From Marinibacterium anthonyi (GTDB lineage: Bacteria > Pseudomonadota > Alphaproteobacteria > Rhodobacterales > Rhodobacteraceae): 64,000 nt of DNA. Position 1 is the first letter of the stretch. Every line of letters starts with the position of its first letter. Shown here one piece after another: positions 25,779 to 34,299 of the stretch. The stretch covers positions 2,219,501 through 2,283,500 of the forward strand of contig CP031585.1 of the NCBI GenBank assembly GCA_003217735.2. Direction: 5' to 3'. The translations under genes and the position numbers were made by a program. A model generated the notes under the pieces. The model saw only the letters and a program-made list of their open reading frames with translations. It was not told where the DNA came from and did no database searches.

Positions 25779-26642
25779 TCAGAGCTTGTTGACCGGAAGC
25801 TTCAGGAAGACGTCTCCCTGATCGTCCGGCGGTGGCATGTGGCCCGCGCGCATGTTCACCTGCAGCGACGGCAGGATCAGGCGGGGCATTCCCAGCGTGG
25901 CGTCGCGCGCGTCGCGCATGGCCACGAAATCCTCGATCGGCTTGCCGGCGCCGATATGCACGTTCAGCGCCTTCTGCTCGCCGACCGTGGTTTCCCACGC
26001 ATAATCGTCGCGGCCGGGCGCCTTGTAGTCGTGGCCCACGAAGATGCGCGTCGCGTCCGGCAGGGTCAGAATCTTCTGGATCGAGCGGTACATCGTCTCG
26101 GACGAGCCGCCCGGAAAGTCGCAGCGGGCGGTCCCGAAGTCCGGCATGAACAAGGTATCGCCCACAAAAGCGGCATCGCCGATCACGTAGGTAAGACAGG
26201 CGGGAGTATGCCCAGGCGTGTGCAGCACGTCTGCACGCAGCTGGCCGATGTGAAACGTGTCGCCTTCGTTGAAAAGCGCGTCGAATTGCGAACCGTCGCG
26301 CTGGAACTCGGTGCCTTCGTTGAAGACCTTGCCGAAAGTGTCCTGGACGACCGTGATATTATGCCCGATGCCGATCTTGCCGCCCAGCTGGTCCTGCAGG
26401 TAGGGCGCGGCCGAAAGATGATCGGCATGCACATGGGTTTCCAGAATCCACTGGATATCAAGATCTTGGTCTTTGACATAGGCGATGATCCGATCCGCCG
26501 ACCCGGTCGCCGTGCGCCCCGAGGCCGGATCGAAGTCCAGAACGCTGTCGATGATCGCCGCCGCCCGGCCCGCCGGGTCGCGAACGACGTAAGAGGCCGT
26601 GTTGGTGACCTCGTCGAAGAATGTGATGACGTCAGGCGTCAT
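25779..26642 (-). CDS. Metallo-beta-lactamase-fold hydrolase, persulfide dioxygenase/Blh-like
   Basis: A 287-residue cytosolic enzyme. The metal motif is His70-Val-His72-Ala-Asp74-His75 in ILETHVHADHLSAAP. Further ligands are His in HTPGHTPACLTY, Asp in AFVGDTLFMPDFGTARCD and His in FVGHDYKAPG. The single-iron persulfide dioxygenase (ETHE1) pattern and the long C-terminal part with GMPRLILPSLQVNMRAG match the Blh group next to YeeE carriers. It would oxidise glutathione persulfide to sulfite. The ATG at 26642 begins TPDVITFFDEVTNTASYVV, the normal start. It is first of a four-gene operon. A bigR-type repressor gene is not in the window. Confidence 0.9.
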   Translation of the reverse strand: MTPDVITFFDEVTNTASYVVRDPAGRAAAIIDSVLDFDPASGRTATGSADRIIAYVKDQDLDIQWILETHVHADHLSAAPYLQDQLGGKIGIGHNITVVQDTFGKVFNEGTEFQRDGSQFDALFNEGDTFHIGQLRADVLHTPGHTPACLTYVIGDAAFVGDTLFMPDFGTARCDFPGGSSETMYRSIQKILTLPDATRIFVGHDYKAPGRDDYAWETTVGEQKALNVHIGAGKPIEDFVAMRDARDATLGMPRLILPSLQVNMRAGHMPPPDDQGDVFLKLPVNKL

Positions 26643-26670
26643 GGCGGTGCTCCCGTTGCTCTTGCGAATA

Positions 26671-26692
26671 CATATAACAATATTGGAATGTG
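26671..26692. promoter_or_regulatory. AT-rich imperfect dyad upstream of the sulfur operon
   Basis: Eight of eleven positions pair across the centre of CATATAACAATATTGGAATGTG-like sequence at 26671-26692, with a perfect CAATATTG core at 26679-26686. It lies 29-50 bases upstream of the metallo-hydrolase start, where a repressor would sit. BigR/SqrR-type ArsR repressors of such operons recognise AT-rich dyads, so this is a candidate operator. It is an inference. Confidence 0.45.
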
Positions 26693-26822
26693 ATGCAAGT
26701 CCGCGACGCACCTGACCGGCAATTGAGCGATGTCAAAGCGTCGTTACTACGTTAGTCTATACTGGCACGTGCGGCTGCCACTCTGCACCGTGCGACATCG
26801 ACTTGTTGAGGGGAGGACCAAC

Positions 26823-27032
26823 ATGAGCGACCTGAAGAAAACGGCACTGGATCTGGAAGTGCGCATCAACGGCGCCACGGCCGCAGGGCGGCTGGCGCTG
26901 CAGCCCGAACTTGAACGGGTCCTGCGCAAGATGGAGCGGGATGGGCTTCATGTTCCGCCGCGTCTGCGCAACCTGGATGCCGAACTGATCAGCGAAGTGA
27001 TGGAAGCCCGCTTCGACAACGTGCCCCTGTAA
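26823..27032 (+). CDS. Small conserved-type hypothetical protein
   Basis: A 69-residue soluble protein, predicted almost entirely helical: SDLKKTALDLEVRINGATAAG followed by RLALQPELERVLRKMERDG, ending VMEARFDNVPL. The ATG at 26823 follows GAGGGGAGGACCAAC, a strong ribosome-binding site, which supports it as real. It is divergent from the sulfur operon with 180 bases between starts. No domain was recognised and no function is offered. Confidence 0.65.
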   Translation: MSDLKKTALDLEVRINGATAAGRLALQPELERVLRKMERDGLHVPPRLRNLDAELISEVMEARFDNVPL

Positions 27033-27085
27033 GCGGGGGCCGGGGCGTCGCGCCGGACCGGCGCGGTGCCCGCCTATGGGTGACG

Positions 27086-27301
27086 TCAGCTCAGGAAGAT
27101 GCCGACGATCACCATCATCAGCCCGATCACCGATACGAAAAGCCCGCCCATGTTCCACGGCATGACGCCTTGGATGACGGCGCGCAGTTCTTCGTCGTCG
27201 CTGGTCCTGCGCCGCGCCGAGAACACGCGGACGATCGACCAGACCAGCCCGGCGAGACCCAGGATCGACAGGGCGGCTCCGGCCCAGATCAGCATCTCCA
27301 T
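27086..27301 (-). CDS. Small membrane protein, two helices
   Basis: A 71-residue protein with two hydrophobic segments, MLIWAGAALSILGLAGLVWSIV (3-24) and MGGLFVSVIGLMMVIVGIFL (51-70), joined by a basic then acidic loop (SARRRTSDDEELRAVIQG). Probably an inner-membrane protein of unknown role. The ATG at 27301 was chosen for its hydrophobic N-terminus; the frame stays open upstream without plausible content. It converges with the small gene at 26823. Confidence 0.7.
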   Translation of the reverse strand: MEMLIWAGAALSILGLAGLVWSIVRVFSARRRTSDDEELRAVIQGVMPWNMGGLFVSVIGLMMVIVGIFLS

Positions 27302-27481
27302 CACATGTGCCCCTTTCGCATTCGCCGTTCCGCGGCTACCCGATCGCGCCCATCGGCGCAAGCCTGCGGCAAGGGGCCTTGCGAGACGGGGCCGGGGAGG
27401 GTATCCGATTTTCCGATCCCCAGGATCAGCCCCAGAAGGTAACACCCCGGCAGGCAATCCCCGGGCAGGCAATACAGGCAA

Positions 27482-27757
27482 ATGGAGTTCCCGATGCAAG
27501 ACGAGTCCTCGATCGAAGCCAATTATCGCGTGACCGCCGAAGAACTGCGTCAGTTCATCGAACGGTTCGAGCGGCTGGAACAGGAAAAGAAGGACCTCGC
27601 CGAGCACCAGAAAGAGGTCATGGCCGAGGCGAAGGCGCGCGGCTACGACGTCAAGGTGATGCGCAAGATCATCGCCCTGCGCAAGCGCGACAAGGACGAT
27701 ATCGCCGAGGAAGAAGCGGTTCTCGAGCTTTACAAGGAAGCGCTGGGGATGGCCTGA
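27482..27757 (+). CDS. GapR-family (DUF2312) DNA-binding domain protein
   Basis: A 91-residue protein of the DUF2312/UPF0335 family. In Caulobacter the family member GapR is a nucleoid protein that clamps overtwisted DNA ahead of replication and transcription. The conserved core is seen from YRVTAEELRQFIERFERLEQEKKD through AKARGYDVKVMRKIIALRKRDKDD, forming two helices rich in Lys and Arg. ATG at 27482 and an in-frame ATG at 27494 are both possible starts; the second would give 87 residues. It appears monocistronic with about 180 bases upstream. Confidence 0.93.
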   Translation: MEFPMQDESSIEANYRVTAEELRQFIERFERLEQEKKDLAEHQKEVMAEAKARGYDVKVMRKIIALRKRDKDDIAEEEAVLELYKEALGMA

Positions 27758-27788
27758 GGGCCACCCGTGCAAGATTGCCGGCGCCCGT

Positions 27789-28664
27789 TCAGGGCGCCAG
27801 CACCGTGACCCCGGGGATCTGCCGGACCGCCTCGAAATCGGCGTCGTAGATCGCGGTCATCTCATCCACCAGTTCTTCGGTCCATCCGGGCATCTCCAGC
27901 TCTTCGACGAGCTCGTCCTCGATGGCGTATTTCTCCATGAAGATGGCCATCACGCGCTGGCGCTGGACCTCGTTCATGTCGGGGTGATCCCTGAGATAGG
28001 TGCGAAAGCGTTTCATCCCCTCGGTCGAGATGATCGCGCCCAGCAGATCGAAGCTTCCGGTGATCTTCGTGCCGGGCTTCAGCCCCGCCATGGCGCGGAT
28101 GATCTGGCCCCAGATCAGCGGGGTGTCCTCGTTGCACCAGACGGTGATCGGGATGGCGGGGTTCAGCACGCGCATGGCGGTCAGGCTGTAGGACCACAGG
28201 ATGTCGCGGGGGTCGATGCCTTCAAGGAAATCGTCCAGCTCGTCGCGGGGGGATTCCTTGTAGATCGCGGGCAGCAGGGTGGCCGGGTTGCGCATGGCCA
28301 TGAAGATCTCGATGTCGTCGTCGGGGAAAAGCTGGCGCATCTGGCGGATCTTTTCGGGCGCGTTGGGGTATAGCAGGCCGTCGCGCAGGGCGGCGCGGGG
28401 GGCGCCGAAGAAGTGGGCGTTGGACAGGATCATGCGCCTGGCCTTGTCCTCTTCGAGAATGGCGTCGATCAGCACGTCGCGGGCCTCGGGGGCGGCGGGG
28501 CCGTCGCGCAGGGCGTTCAGGGTGTCCTTGAGAAGCTTCTTGTAGCGGCCCGGGCCCGGCACGGCGATGCCGCGGCGCGAGAATTCCTCCTGGTTGCGGA
28601 GGAGGCACTTGATCAGGCGCTCTTCCTCGGTGAAATGCGCGCCGGTGTGGAGGATGATTTGCAT
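27789..28664 (-). CDS. Sulfotransferase-like protein
   Basis: A 291-residue protein. It begins MQIILHTGAHFTEEERLIKCLLRN, similar to the 5'-phosphosulfate-binding loop of sulfotransferases (hHxGxxKTGTT), but the loop is degenerate (no KTGTT). Further on are IEIFMAMRNPATLLPAIYKE, like the sulfotransferase 3'-phosphate motif (R-N-P), and a C-terminal acidic region. Proteins like this are common in Rhodobacteraceae and remain unassigned. It may act on a surface polysaccharide or be an inactive homologue. The ATG at 28664 lies 130 bases from the centre of a palindrome shared with adk. Confidence 0.6.
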   Translation of the reverse strand: MQIILHTGAHFTEEERLIKCLLRNQEEFSRRGIAVPGPGRYKKLLKDTLNALRDGPAAPEARDVLIDAILEEDKARRMILSNAHFFGAPRAALRDGLLYPNAPEKIRQMRQLFPDDDIEIFMAMRNPATLLPAIYKESPRDELDDFLEGIDPRDILWSYSLTAMRVLNPAIPITVWCNEDTPLIWGQIIRAMAGLKPGTKITGSFDLLGAIISTEGMKRFRTYLRDHPDMNEVQRQRVMAIFMEKYAIEDELVEELEMPGWTEELVDEMTAIYDADFEAVRQIPGVTVLAP

Positions 28665-29284
28665 GGGCCTCGGGTCGTGAGGGATCTGTCGGTCCACCCG
28701 GGGTAAACCGTCGCCGGGGTCCGGTCAAATGCGATCGTTCGGGGGCCGGGCGGGGGAAGGCTCCACCAAGGAGAACGCTGAGGGGTGTCCCACGCGTGGG
28801 ACATTTTCGGGTTCAATGAAATCAATGGGTTGCAGAGGCGAATTTACCAATCGTTAGGGATTGGGCGTGGGACGGGTGATGGCCCGGACCGGGGGCCGGG
28901 GTGGCGTGTTCCGTGAGCGGTGGGGGCTGCCTGAGCGGCCGGGTTGGCGTTAGGCCCCACCCCGAAGGGACGAAATGGTCTGTCCGGGGTGAACTGAACT
29001 TGGCAGCCCACGGGGAAGTGTATCGTGGCGCGGGCGGTTGGCCAATCGATGCATCCATAGAGATGGGTGATGCGGGGATGGTGCCAAGCGTGTGGTGCGA
29101 GGTGGAGCGGCAATGGCCCGGTCCAGACCCCACAGGGCGGGAGAGGGTGGCTTTCAGCGATGAAGGCAGCGTGTTTCGGCAACATCGGCCGGTCACGACG
29201 GCCGTCGGGCGCGAATGGCGGCAATTGCACGGCCCGACACACGTTGCAGGAAGGCGCGCGCCGGTGACCCGACGCGCGCATTTT
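28665..29284. other. 620-base gene-free stretch
   Basis: Open frames exist on both strands but none has a plausible start, composition or family resemblance. The left part holds a GTGGGACA palindrome (28786-28803). AT content rises around 28800-28860 (AATGAAATCAATGGG and TTACCAATCGTTAGGG), as in a promoter. The right end carries a hairpin with a T-run oriented for plus-strand transcription, although no plus-strand gene precedes it. A noncoding transcript is therefore possible. Confidence 0.5.
28786..28803. promoter_or_regulatory. TGTCCCAC-N2-GTGGGACA palindrome (copy 1)
   Basis: TGTCCCACGCGTGGGACA is a perfect 18-base palindrome. Its centre is 130.5 bases upstream of the sulfotransferase-like start codon. 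A second copy (62548-62567) is centred 130.5 bases upstream of adk. It is likely a protein-binding site, but no regulator is known to the annotator. Confidence 0.5.
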
Positions 29285-29285
29285 T
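29254..29285 (+). terminator. Intrinsic terminator-like hairpin on the plus strand
   Basis: GCGCGCG (29254-29260) pairs with CGCGCGC (29273-29279) around a 12-base loop, followed by A and TTTTT at 29281-29285. On the minus strand, where the adjacent hydrolase gene lies, no T-run follows, so it faces plus-strand transcription coming from the gene-free stretch. Confidence 0.5.
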
Positions 29286-31195
29286 CACTGAGGCAGACCT
29301 TCTTCGGCCTTGCTGATGATCGCCGCGCCGTCGAAGGGAAGGATCAGACGGTCCGCGACCAGTGCATCGACCGAGGCCTTGACCTTTGCCGCGTAGGTGG
29401 CGGCGTCGGGGTAGCGTTCCTCGAGCGAGGCGCGTTTGTCGCCTGTGGCCTCGGCTTCGTCCCTTGTTTTCGCGAAAGGAATCAGGCTGCCGGTGGTGGA
29501 GCAGAGATCCAGAGGTTCCTGGGTGCCGGGGCGCGTGTTCCAGCCAAGGTAGGTGCCCAGGCCGGCGTCGATTTCGGGCAGCCGGATGCCTGCCGTTGCG
29601 TGGCCATCGGAATCAAGCCTGGGCAGAAAGACCGGGTAGGCCGCCCCTTCCACGGGAGGAACCTGGTCGCGGTCGACCACCGATTTGCCATTCCAGACCG
29701 GCACGGCCTGGATGCCGGGAATGCCCGAGAAGTCGAGCGTGTCCGGATCGACCAGCGTTCCGTCCTCGAGCGACGGATAGCGGCTGGAGGGTGGTTCCGT
29801 GCCATCGTGCACCCAGGCATCGAGGTTTGCCAGAACGGCGCGGCTGATGATGCCGCCTGGCAGGTTGTTGGTCGGGGCGCTGCATTCGGTCCCCTGTTTC
29901 GAAGGAATGCCGACCGGTACACCATGCGGCACACCGACCGCATAATAGAGCCGCACATTGTCGGGCATGACCGCTGTCTTGCCCTGAGGGTCGGTCACAA
30001 CCAGCGAAACGCGTGCTTGATAGGCTTCGGCGGCGCTGTCGATATGCATGATCCTGGGACAGGTCTTGGTGGCCTTGCACGCATCAAGAATGCTGCCGGT
30101 CCGCCCGGTCAGGGGATCGGTCGAGTCGAAGTAGCTGAACGGGAAATCATCGCCGGGGTACAGGTGATCCTCGTGCTGACGCGAATAGCGACCCGCTTGC
30201 GCAAAACGCTGGTTCAGGAAGATCCGGCGCGAGCCGGTCACATGCGCGAGGATGCCGTCGAAGACCTGCTGGCCATCCTCGGCCTGGTTGAAGCCGAGGT
30301 TCACGAATTCCTTGAGGAACCGACCCGATTGGGAGGAGCCGAAGCCGTAGACGTTCATTCCGTCCGGCTGGTGGGCAACATCGGGATGGGTCGCGACGTA
30401 TTCTGTCACGTCACGCACCGCGGCAAGCCCGAGCCCCATGGCGACCGGATCCCTGGCTTCGTAGATGAACTCGTAGATCGCTCCCGGGCTGGCGCTTGTC
30501 GGCCGGTTGATCTCGATCGTGCTGTCATCGGTCACGGTGAAGGTCAGATCCTGCGGTGTCTCGCGCGCGTCGGCCTCGCGGTTTCGCACTGTCAGCGTGG
30601 CACCTTTGGCGGAGGCATCGGCCATCGGATAGGTCAGTTTGAGCGTGGTTTGGTCCGGTTTTCCGAAGACGATCTCTTCCCTGCTGATGCCGGTGACGTC
30701 GAGGGCCGGCAGACTGAGCCCGAATTGCCCGCCGATGTCACCCTGCCAGCCGGACCACAGCACGGTATAGCCCTGGTCCATGAGGTAGCCATTCCCGGCG
30801 GTGGCCGCCGCGGAGAAGTCGGCGCCGGGCGGCGGAGAATCATTGAGGAACATCATCGCTGCGATCCGGCCCCGGTTCACGACGTCATAAAGAAGCTTGC
30901 CGGATCCCCTGGATGCATCTGCCGGGCGGATCATCTGAACCGGAGCCGTGAAGGTCACATTGCCTGACTCGTCCACGGGCATCAGGTCGATGTCCGTAAC
31001 GACTGCGTTCTTCGGATCCTTTGGATTCAAAGTAATTTCTGCGATCGCGTTGACCAATTCGTAACCGCCTGTCGCGAACACCGCGCCGTCGAACGCGGGG
31101 GCTGTGCCGGTCACCTCGAAGTTCGTCACCTCGGCCGCAGCGAGCTGGGGAAGCGCAAAAAAGCCGGATATCAGTGCCGTTTTCAGATATTTCAT
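29285..31195 (-). CDS. Secreted alpha/beta hydrolase-domain protein (Abhydrolase_10 type)
   Basis: A 636-residue protein with a signal peptide (KYLKTALISGFFALPQLAAAE, cleavage after about residue 21). The mature part begins VTNFEVTGTAPAFDGAVFAT, and the nucleophile elbow is G-S-S-Q-S-G in YGFGSSQSGRFLKEFV. This pattern fits a family of large secreted or periplasmic hydrolases of unknown substrate, usually annotated as alpha/beta hydrolase domain-containing. Residues SRRIFLNQRFAQAGRYSRQHEDHLYPGDDFPF are typical of the central insert. The ATG at 31195 was chosen for the signal peptide. The TetR gene 203 bases upstream may regulate it. Confidence 0.8.
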   Translation of the reverse strand: MKYLKTALISGFFALPQLAAAEVTNFEVTGTAPAFDGAVFATGGYELVNAIAEITLNPKDPKNAVVTDIDLMPVDESGNVTFTAPVQMIRPADASRGSGKLLYDVVNRGRIAAMMFLNDSPPPGADFSAAATAGNGYLMDQGYTVLWSGWQGDIGGQFGLSLPALDVTGISREEIVFGKPDQTTLKLTYPMADASAKGATLTVRNREADARETPQDLTFTVTDDSTIEINRPTSASPGAIYEFIYEARDPVAMGLGLAAVRDVTEYVATHPDVAHQPDGMNVYGFGSSQSGRFLKEFVNLGFNQAEDGQQVFDGILAHVTGSRRIFLNQRFAQAGRYSRQHEDHLYPGDDFPFSYFDSTDPLTGRTGSILDACKATKTCPRIMHIDSAAEAYQARVSLVVTDPQGKTAVMPDNVRLYYAVGVPHGVPVGIPSKQGTECSAPTNNLPGGIISRAVLANLDAWVHDGTEPPSSRYPSLEDGTLVDPDTLDFSGIPGIQAVPVWNGKSVVDRDQVPPVEGAAYPVFLPRLDSDGHATAGIRLPEIDAGLGTYLGWNTRPGTQEPLDLCSTTGSLIPFAKTRDEAEATGDKRASLEERYPDAATYAAKVKASVDALVADRLILPFDGAAIISKAEEGLPQ

Positions 31196-31397
31196 CCTGT
31201 CCTCGCAACTTGGGATGGCATAGCTTCCACGGTCGGGACCAAGCGGATAGGCGAAAAAGAAAAAAGTCACCCAAGAAAAAATACTTTAGGTCAAAAATTA
31301 TTCGTGCGGCAGGCAAGAGCATGAAAAACGGTCGGGCCTGCGATGTTTCGATCCGGAACCGGATGCGGCAGCGCCCCACGCCGCGCCGGTCAGGGGA

Positions 31398-32015
31398 TTA
31401 CGCGCCGGCCCCCGCCACGAACAACTGCCAGGCCCGATCGAACCACGCTTCCCGGTCGGCAGGATCGCCAAGCGCGTCCGAGCCCATCAGCGCGTCGTTG
31501 TTCGGCCCCAAAACCACCGCCGCGATCAGCTGGGCCGCGGTGAAGGCGGGGTCGGGGGCGGTGAGGGTGCCGGCGGAATGGGCGGCGGCGATGGCCTCGA
31601 CCAGGCGGGGGGTGAAGGCGTCGTCCTGCACGAGGGGGCGGGTGCGCATGGCCTCGATGAAGGCCTCGCGCTTGAGCGCCAGGAGTTCAGGGTCGAGGTT
31701 GGCGTCGAGGAACCAGCGGGCCAGGTGGCGGACGCGGGCCAGGGGCTCGGCCGGGCTGTCGCGGTCCATGGATTCGAACCAGGCCAGGGTGCGGGTGGCG
31801 GCGGCGCGGGCGACCTCGGCAAAGAGATCCTCCTTGGTGGAAAAGCGGCGGTAGAGCGTGTCCTTGCCGATGCCGCAGGCGTCGATCACCTGTTCCATCG
31901 TGGTGGCGGCGAAGCCCTGCGAGATGAACAGCGCGCGGGCGGTGTCGACGATCTGGGCCGCCAGGCGTTCGCTGTCCTGCTTGGTCGGGCGGCCGCCGCG
32001 TTTCGTCCGTGTCAT
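31398..32015 (-). CDS. TetR-family transcriptional regulator
   Basis: A 205-residue regulator. The DNA-binding domain is at residues 18-64: AAQIVDTARALFISQGFAATTMEQVIDACGIGKDTLYRRFSTKEDLF. The C-terminal ligand domain includes a TetR_C-type stretch, ARWFLDANLDPELLALKREAF. The N-terminus is basic (TRTKRGGRPTKQD). It lies between the hydrolase (same strand) and the divergent TonB receptor, so it could control either. The ligand cannot be predicted. Confidence 0.9.
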   Translation of the reverse strand: MTRTKRGGRPTKQDSERLAAQIVDTARALFISQGFAATTMEQVIDACGIGKDTLYRRFSTKEDLFAEVARAAATRTLAWFESMDRDSPAEPLARVRHLARWFLDANLDPELLALKREAFIEAMRTRPLVQDDAFTPRLVEAIAAAHSAGTLTAPDPAFTAAQLIAAVVLGPNNDALMGSDALGDPADREAWFDRAWQLFVAGAGA

Positions 32016-32085
32016 CGCCTGTCCGGTCCTGGGGAAAAGTTCTGCGGATCATGCCGGGTTTTTGCCCGTGTTTGCAACGCGATCT

Positions 32086-32101
32086 GTTTCCCGACTGAAA
32101 C
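32086..32101. promoter_or_regulatory. Possible TetR operator in the TetR / TonB-receptor intergenic region
   Basis: GTTTC (32086-32090) and GAAAC (32097-32101) are inverted repeats around six bases. They lie next to a TTGACA-like -35 hexamer on the minus strand (32102-32107). Symmetry is short, so the call is weak. No Fur or Irr box was recognised for the iron genes. Confidence 0.25.
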
Positions 32102-32175
32102 TGTCAAAAATTAACTGGACGGTAATGTCCCGTTTTGTTACCGCTGCCGCAACACCATAGAACGGAGAGACGGCG

Positions 32176-34299
32176 ATGGTTCGGACGGCGACAGCCCTGA
32201 CCGCCCTGATGAGCCTGTGCGCATCGGCGGCCCTGGCGGATGACGAGGTTTTCCTGGGCACGATCGAGATTGGCCAGGACGTGGCGGAGACGTCGAATTC
32301 CTATGCGCTGCCCGAGATGCGGTCGGCCACCAAGACGGATACGCCGGTGGTGGAAACGCCGCAGGCGCTGACGGTCCTGACGCGCAAGCAGTTCGACGAT
32401 CAGAACCCGACCACCGTGGCGCAGGCGTTGCGCTACACGGCCGGTGTGCTGTCTGAGATCGATGCGTCGACCCGCTACGATTCCGTGTTTCTGCGCGGGT
32501 TCGGCGGGTTCGGGACGTCGTCGTCCTTTGTGTCGTTCCTGGACGGGCTGCGGCTGCCGCAGGGGCAGGCGTTCGCGCAGCCGGCGATCGATCCGTTCCT
32601 TCTGGACCGGGTGGATGTGCTGAAGGGGCCGTCGTCGTTGCTGTACGGGCAGACCAGCCCCGGGGGGCTGGTGAACATGGTGACGCGCAGCCCGGATGGC
32701 ACGACCGGGGGCGAGGCGCGGCTGGAGGTCGGCACGCACGACCGGGTGCAGGCGGGGGCCGAACAGCACGGTGTGCTGGATGAGGACGGCAAGCTGCGGT
32801 ATTCGGTGGCCGGGATGGGGCGGTATTCGGGCACGCGGTATGACGACGTGGACGAGGCGCGGTTCGGGATCGCGCCGAGCCTGGTGTGGGAGCCGAGCGA
32901 GCGGACCAGGTTCACCTTTGGCGGCTATTACCAGAACGATCCGGAGGGGGGGTATTTCAATTCGATCTATCCGACCTTCCTGGCGGGGGGCTATGCGCAA
33001 TACCTGGGGCGGGACCTGAATGTCGGGGATCCGGATTTCGAGTATTTCGAGCGCCAGCAATGGGGGCTGCAGGCGGGGGTGGAACACGGGTTCACGCCGA
33101 ACCTGACGCTGCGGTCCAAGCTGCGGTATGCGACCGTGAATGCGGACATGGCCGGGATCCAGATGGCGGCGCCGTTGTCGTCCACGGGAGAGCTGGCGCG
33201 GGCGGCGGTGAAGTCGTGGGAGGATGTGGCGGCCCTGGCGTGGGATACGAACCTGGAGTACCGGGCGACGACCGGGGCGGTGGATCACCAGGTGCTGCTG
33301 GGCCTGGACCTGCTGTGGAACCAGAGCGACTGGCAGTACGATTTCGGATCGGCGCCGACGCTGGATGTGACCGATCCGACCTATGGGGGGACGTACGGGC
33401 CCTTTGTGTCCTACATCGACAGCCTGCAGACGACGAAGCAGGCCGGGGTGTACCTGAGCGACCAGATGTCGTTCGGGCGGTTCCGCGCGGTGCTGGGGGC
33501 GCGGCAGGATTGGGTCGAGACGGAAAGCGAGAACCGGCTGAGCGGGGTGACCACGACGCAGAATTCCGATGCCGCGACCTACCGGGCGGCCCTGTTGTAC
33601 CTGTTCGACAACGGGGTGGCGCCCTATGTCAGCTATTCGACGTCGTTCCAGCCGACGATCGGCGTGGATGCGGCCGGCGATCCCTTTGTTCCGACCGAGG
33701 CCGAGCAATGGGAGGTCGGCGTCAAGTACCAGCCGGCGGCGATGGACGCGCTGTTCACGCTTGCCGCCTTCGACATCACGCAGGACAACGTGCTGACCCC
33801 CGGGTCCACGGCGGGGTTCTACGTGCAGCAGGGCGAGGTGCGGTCGCGCGGGCTGGAATTCGAGGCGCGCGGCGCCGTGGGTGCGAACTGGGAGGTGATC
33901 GGCGCGCTGACGCTGCTGGACACCGAGGTGACGGAATCTTCTGACGCCAGCGTCATCGGCAAGCGTCCGCAGGCGGTGCCGGATCATTTCGGATCGCTCT
34001 GGGTGATGTATGACGCGCCCGGGGCGCTGGACGGGCTGGAGCTGGGCGGTGGCGTGCGGTTCGTGGGATCGAGCTTTGGCGACGATGCCAACACGGTGAA
34101 GGCCGATGCCTATACGCTGGTGGACCTTGCGATGCGCTATGACCTGGACCGGCTGAGCCCGGCCCTGGCCGGGGTCGAGGCGACGCTGAACGTGCGCAAC
34201 CTGTTTGACGAAACCTATTATTCCAGCTGCAGCTACGATTACTTCTGCCAGTATGGCGAGGGCCGCACGGTGACGGTCGGGCTGCGCAAGACATGGTGA
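32176..34299 (+). CDS. TonB-dependent siderophore receptor
   Basis: A 707-residue outer-membrane receptor. The signal peptide is about 21 residues (RTATALTALMSLCASAALAD). The plug domain has TPQALTVLTRKQF-like sequence (VVETPQALTVLTRKQFDDQN), VSLRGF-like VFLRGFGGFG and DRVDVLKGPSSLLYGQTSPGGLVNMVTR, which is diagnostic of the ferrichrome/ferrioxamine-type family. The remainder is a 22-stranded barrel ending in an aromatic residue (GLRKTW). An unusual CSYDYFC loop occurs just before the last strand. It leads a three-gene operon: receptor, binding protein and reductase. Confidence 0.93.
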   Translation: MVRTATALTALMSLCASAALADDEVFLGTIEIGQDVAETSNSYALPEMRSATKTDTPVVETPQALTVLTRKQFDDQNPTTVAQALRYTAGVLSEIDASTRYDSVFLRGFGGFGTSSSFVSFLDGLRLPQGQAFAQPAIDPFLLDRVDVLKGPSSLLYGQTSPGGLVNMVTRSPDGTTGGEARLEVGTHDRVQAGAEQHGVLDEDGKLRYSVAGMGRYSGTRYDDVDEARFGIAPSLVWEPSERTRFTFGGYYQNDPEGGYFNSIYPTFLAGGYAQYLGRDLNVGDPDFEYFERQQWGLQAGVEHGFTPNLTLRSKLRYATVNADMAGIQMAAPLSSTGELARAAVKSWEDVAALAWDTNLEYRATTGAVDHQVLLGLDLLWNQSDWQYDFGSAPTLDVTDPTYGGTYGPFVSYIDSLQTTKQAGVYLSDQMSFGRFRAVLGARQDWVETESENRLSGVTTTQNSDAATYRAALLYLFDNGVAPYVSYSTSFQPTIGVDAAGDPFVPTEAEQWEVGVKYQPAAMDALFTLAAFDITQDNVLTPGSTAGFYVQQGEVRSRGLEFEARGAVGANWEVIGALTLLDTEVTESSDASVIGKRPQAVPDHFGSLWVMYDAPGALDGLELGGGVRFVGSSFGDDANTVKADAYTLVDLAMRYDLDRLSPALAGVEATLNVRNLFDETYYSSCSYDYFCQYGEGRTVTVGLRKTW

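Noticed and set aside
28901-30967. A 688-codon plus-strand frame over the gene-free stretch and the hydrolase
   Set aside because: Most of it is antisense to the hydrolase, which has a signal peptide and GxSxSG motif. The first part has no plausible start or family.
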